Positions 63,432 through 64,000 of a DNA stretch of 64,000 nt are shown in pieces. The notes under the pieces were generated by a model, which was not told where the DNA came from, made no database searches, and saw only the letters and a program-made list of their open reading frames with translations. This DNA is from Leptidea sinapis (taxonomy: Eukaryota > Arthropoda > Insecta > Lepidoptera > Pieridae): contig NC_066284.1 of assembly GCF_905404315.1 (NCBI RefSeq), positions 13,783,001 through 13,847,000 of the forward strand. Reading direction: 5' to 3'. The first letter of the stretch is position 1. Each line of letters starts with the position of its first letter. The translations under genes were made by a program, and so were the position numbers.

Positions 63432-64000
63432 TTATATAAAAAAGGCGATCCTAACAATATAGCGAACTACAGGCCTATTAATTTACCGGCAAACATATAT
63501 AAATTATTTTCCTCAATAATCTTCAAAAGGATAACACAACAAATTGATAACGAACAACCTGTAGAACAAGCTGGCTGTCGCTCAGGTTTCAGTACAATGG
63601 ATCACCTTAGAACAAGTTTTCGAAAAATATAAAGAGTACAATAGAACACTTTACGCAGCTTTCATTGATTATTATAACAAAGCATTCGATAGTATTAGTC
63701 ATGATTCAATTTGGAAAGCACTTAAATCCCTTAATGTACCTCAAAAATGTCAGAACATAATAAAACACATCTACTCTAATAGTACCAGTAATGTTAAATT
63801 GGAAACAAGAGGAGAGTCAATAAAAATCGAACGCGGAATAAAACAAGGAGGCCCTCTGTCCCCAAAAATTTTCATTTTGGTACTGGATTATGTATTTCGA
63901 CAAATTGACTGGGTACACAAAGGCATAATAGTTAATCGCTGTTTCTTGAGTCATCTAAGGTTCGCTGATGACATCGTAGTACTAGCAGAAACTCGCAAAG
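63432..64000 (+). pseudogene. RTE ORF2 reverse transcriptase, continued; runs off the window
   Basis: Resumes the RTE line after the Helitron: KKGDPNNIANYRPINL, YKLFSSIIFKRI, EQAGCRSGFSTMDHL, IKQGGPLSPKIFIL and HLRFADDIVVLAETRK (FADD, the catalytic pair). A frameshift lies near 63610, after the STMDHL block, and the FIDYYNKAFDSI block lies in another frame. Same RTE-clade family as 55306-57337 and probably related to the 3' fragment at 52370-53015. The 3' end lies beyond 64000. Confidence 0.88.

Overview
This is eukaryotic DNA, almost certainly from an arthropod and most likely a moth or butterfly. The reasons are the Jockey, RTE, BEL/Pao, Penelope, mariner and Helitron families present, and two copies of a dispersed repeat that I associate with moth genomes. 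The organism call is an inference. Nearly all of the window is transposable elements. The only recognisable host gene is a methuselah-like G-protein-coupled receptor on the + strand; its first four coding exons lie at 45596-51110 and the rest appears to be beyond base 64000.

For clarity I name the families LINE-A (Jockey-type), LINE-B (host of the nest), LINE-C (SGNH-type ORF1), LINE-D (PHD-type ORF1), Gypsy-1 and Gypsy-2.

Bases 1-993 are the 3' end of a decayed BEL/Pao element. Bases 994-43243 read best as one nested stack. LINE-B was split by Gypsy-1: its two outer flanks both carry the 4-bp duplication ATCT, at 3743-3746 and 38114-38117. LINE-B was split a second time by a LINE-A copy (duplication gtcgacgagaa). 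Gypsy-1 in turn took in LINE-A copy 1 plus LINE-C, both antisense, and LINE-A copy 2. LINE-A copy 2 was itself split by an intact LINE-D, and its 3' target duplication was split by Gypsy-2. Two rearrangements scrambled the stack: a 1.78-kb inverted duplication with arms at 994-2767 and 4771-6554, and a 2.4-kb inversion of about 36654-39090.

Bases 32751-36653 are AT-rich, with one heavily decayed transposase-like pseudogene. Bases 43412-44770 are a decayed Penelope-like element.

Bases 45596-51110 carry the receptor exons. Intron 2 holds a LINE fragment and a dispersed repeat, and intron 3 holds a mariner. Downstream are an RTE 3' end whose tail has grown to about 970 bp of uninterrupted AAT, a short non-autonomous Helitron, and an RTE copy (about 54200 to the window end). 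That RTE copy is interrupted by a foldback repeat and by a nearly complete Helitron (57338-63428).

The most notable signal is in the Helitron. About 0.8 kb of its 5' non-coding DNA is packed with TTCnnGAA-type heat-shock elements, followed by a TATA box and an initiator at the spacing of an insect heat-shock promoter, just upstream of the Rep-helicase frame. Other notable points are an in-frame hydrophobic extension after the LINE-D ORF1 stop, tRNA-like control boxes inside the Gypsy-2 LTR, and two conserved hairpins at the 3' end of LINE-A.
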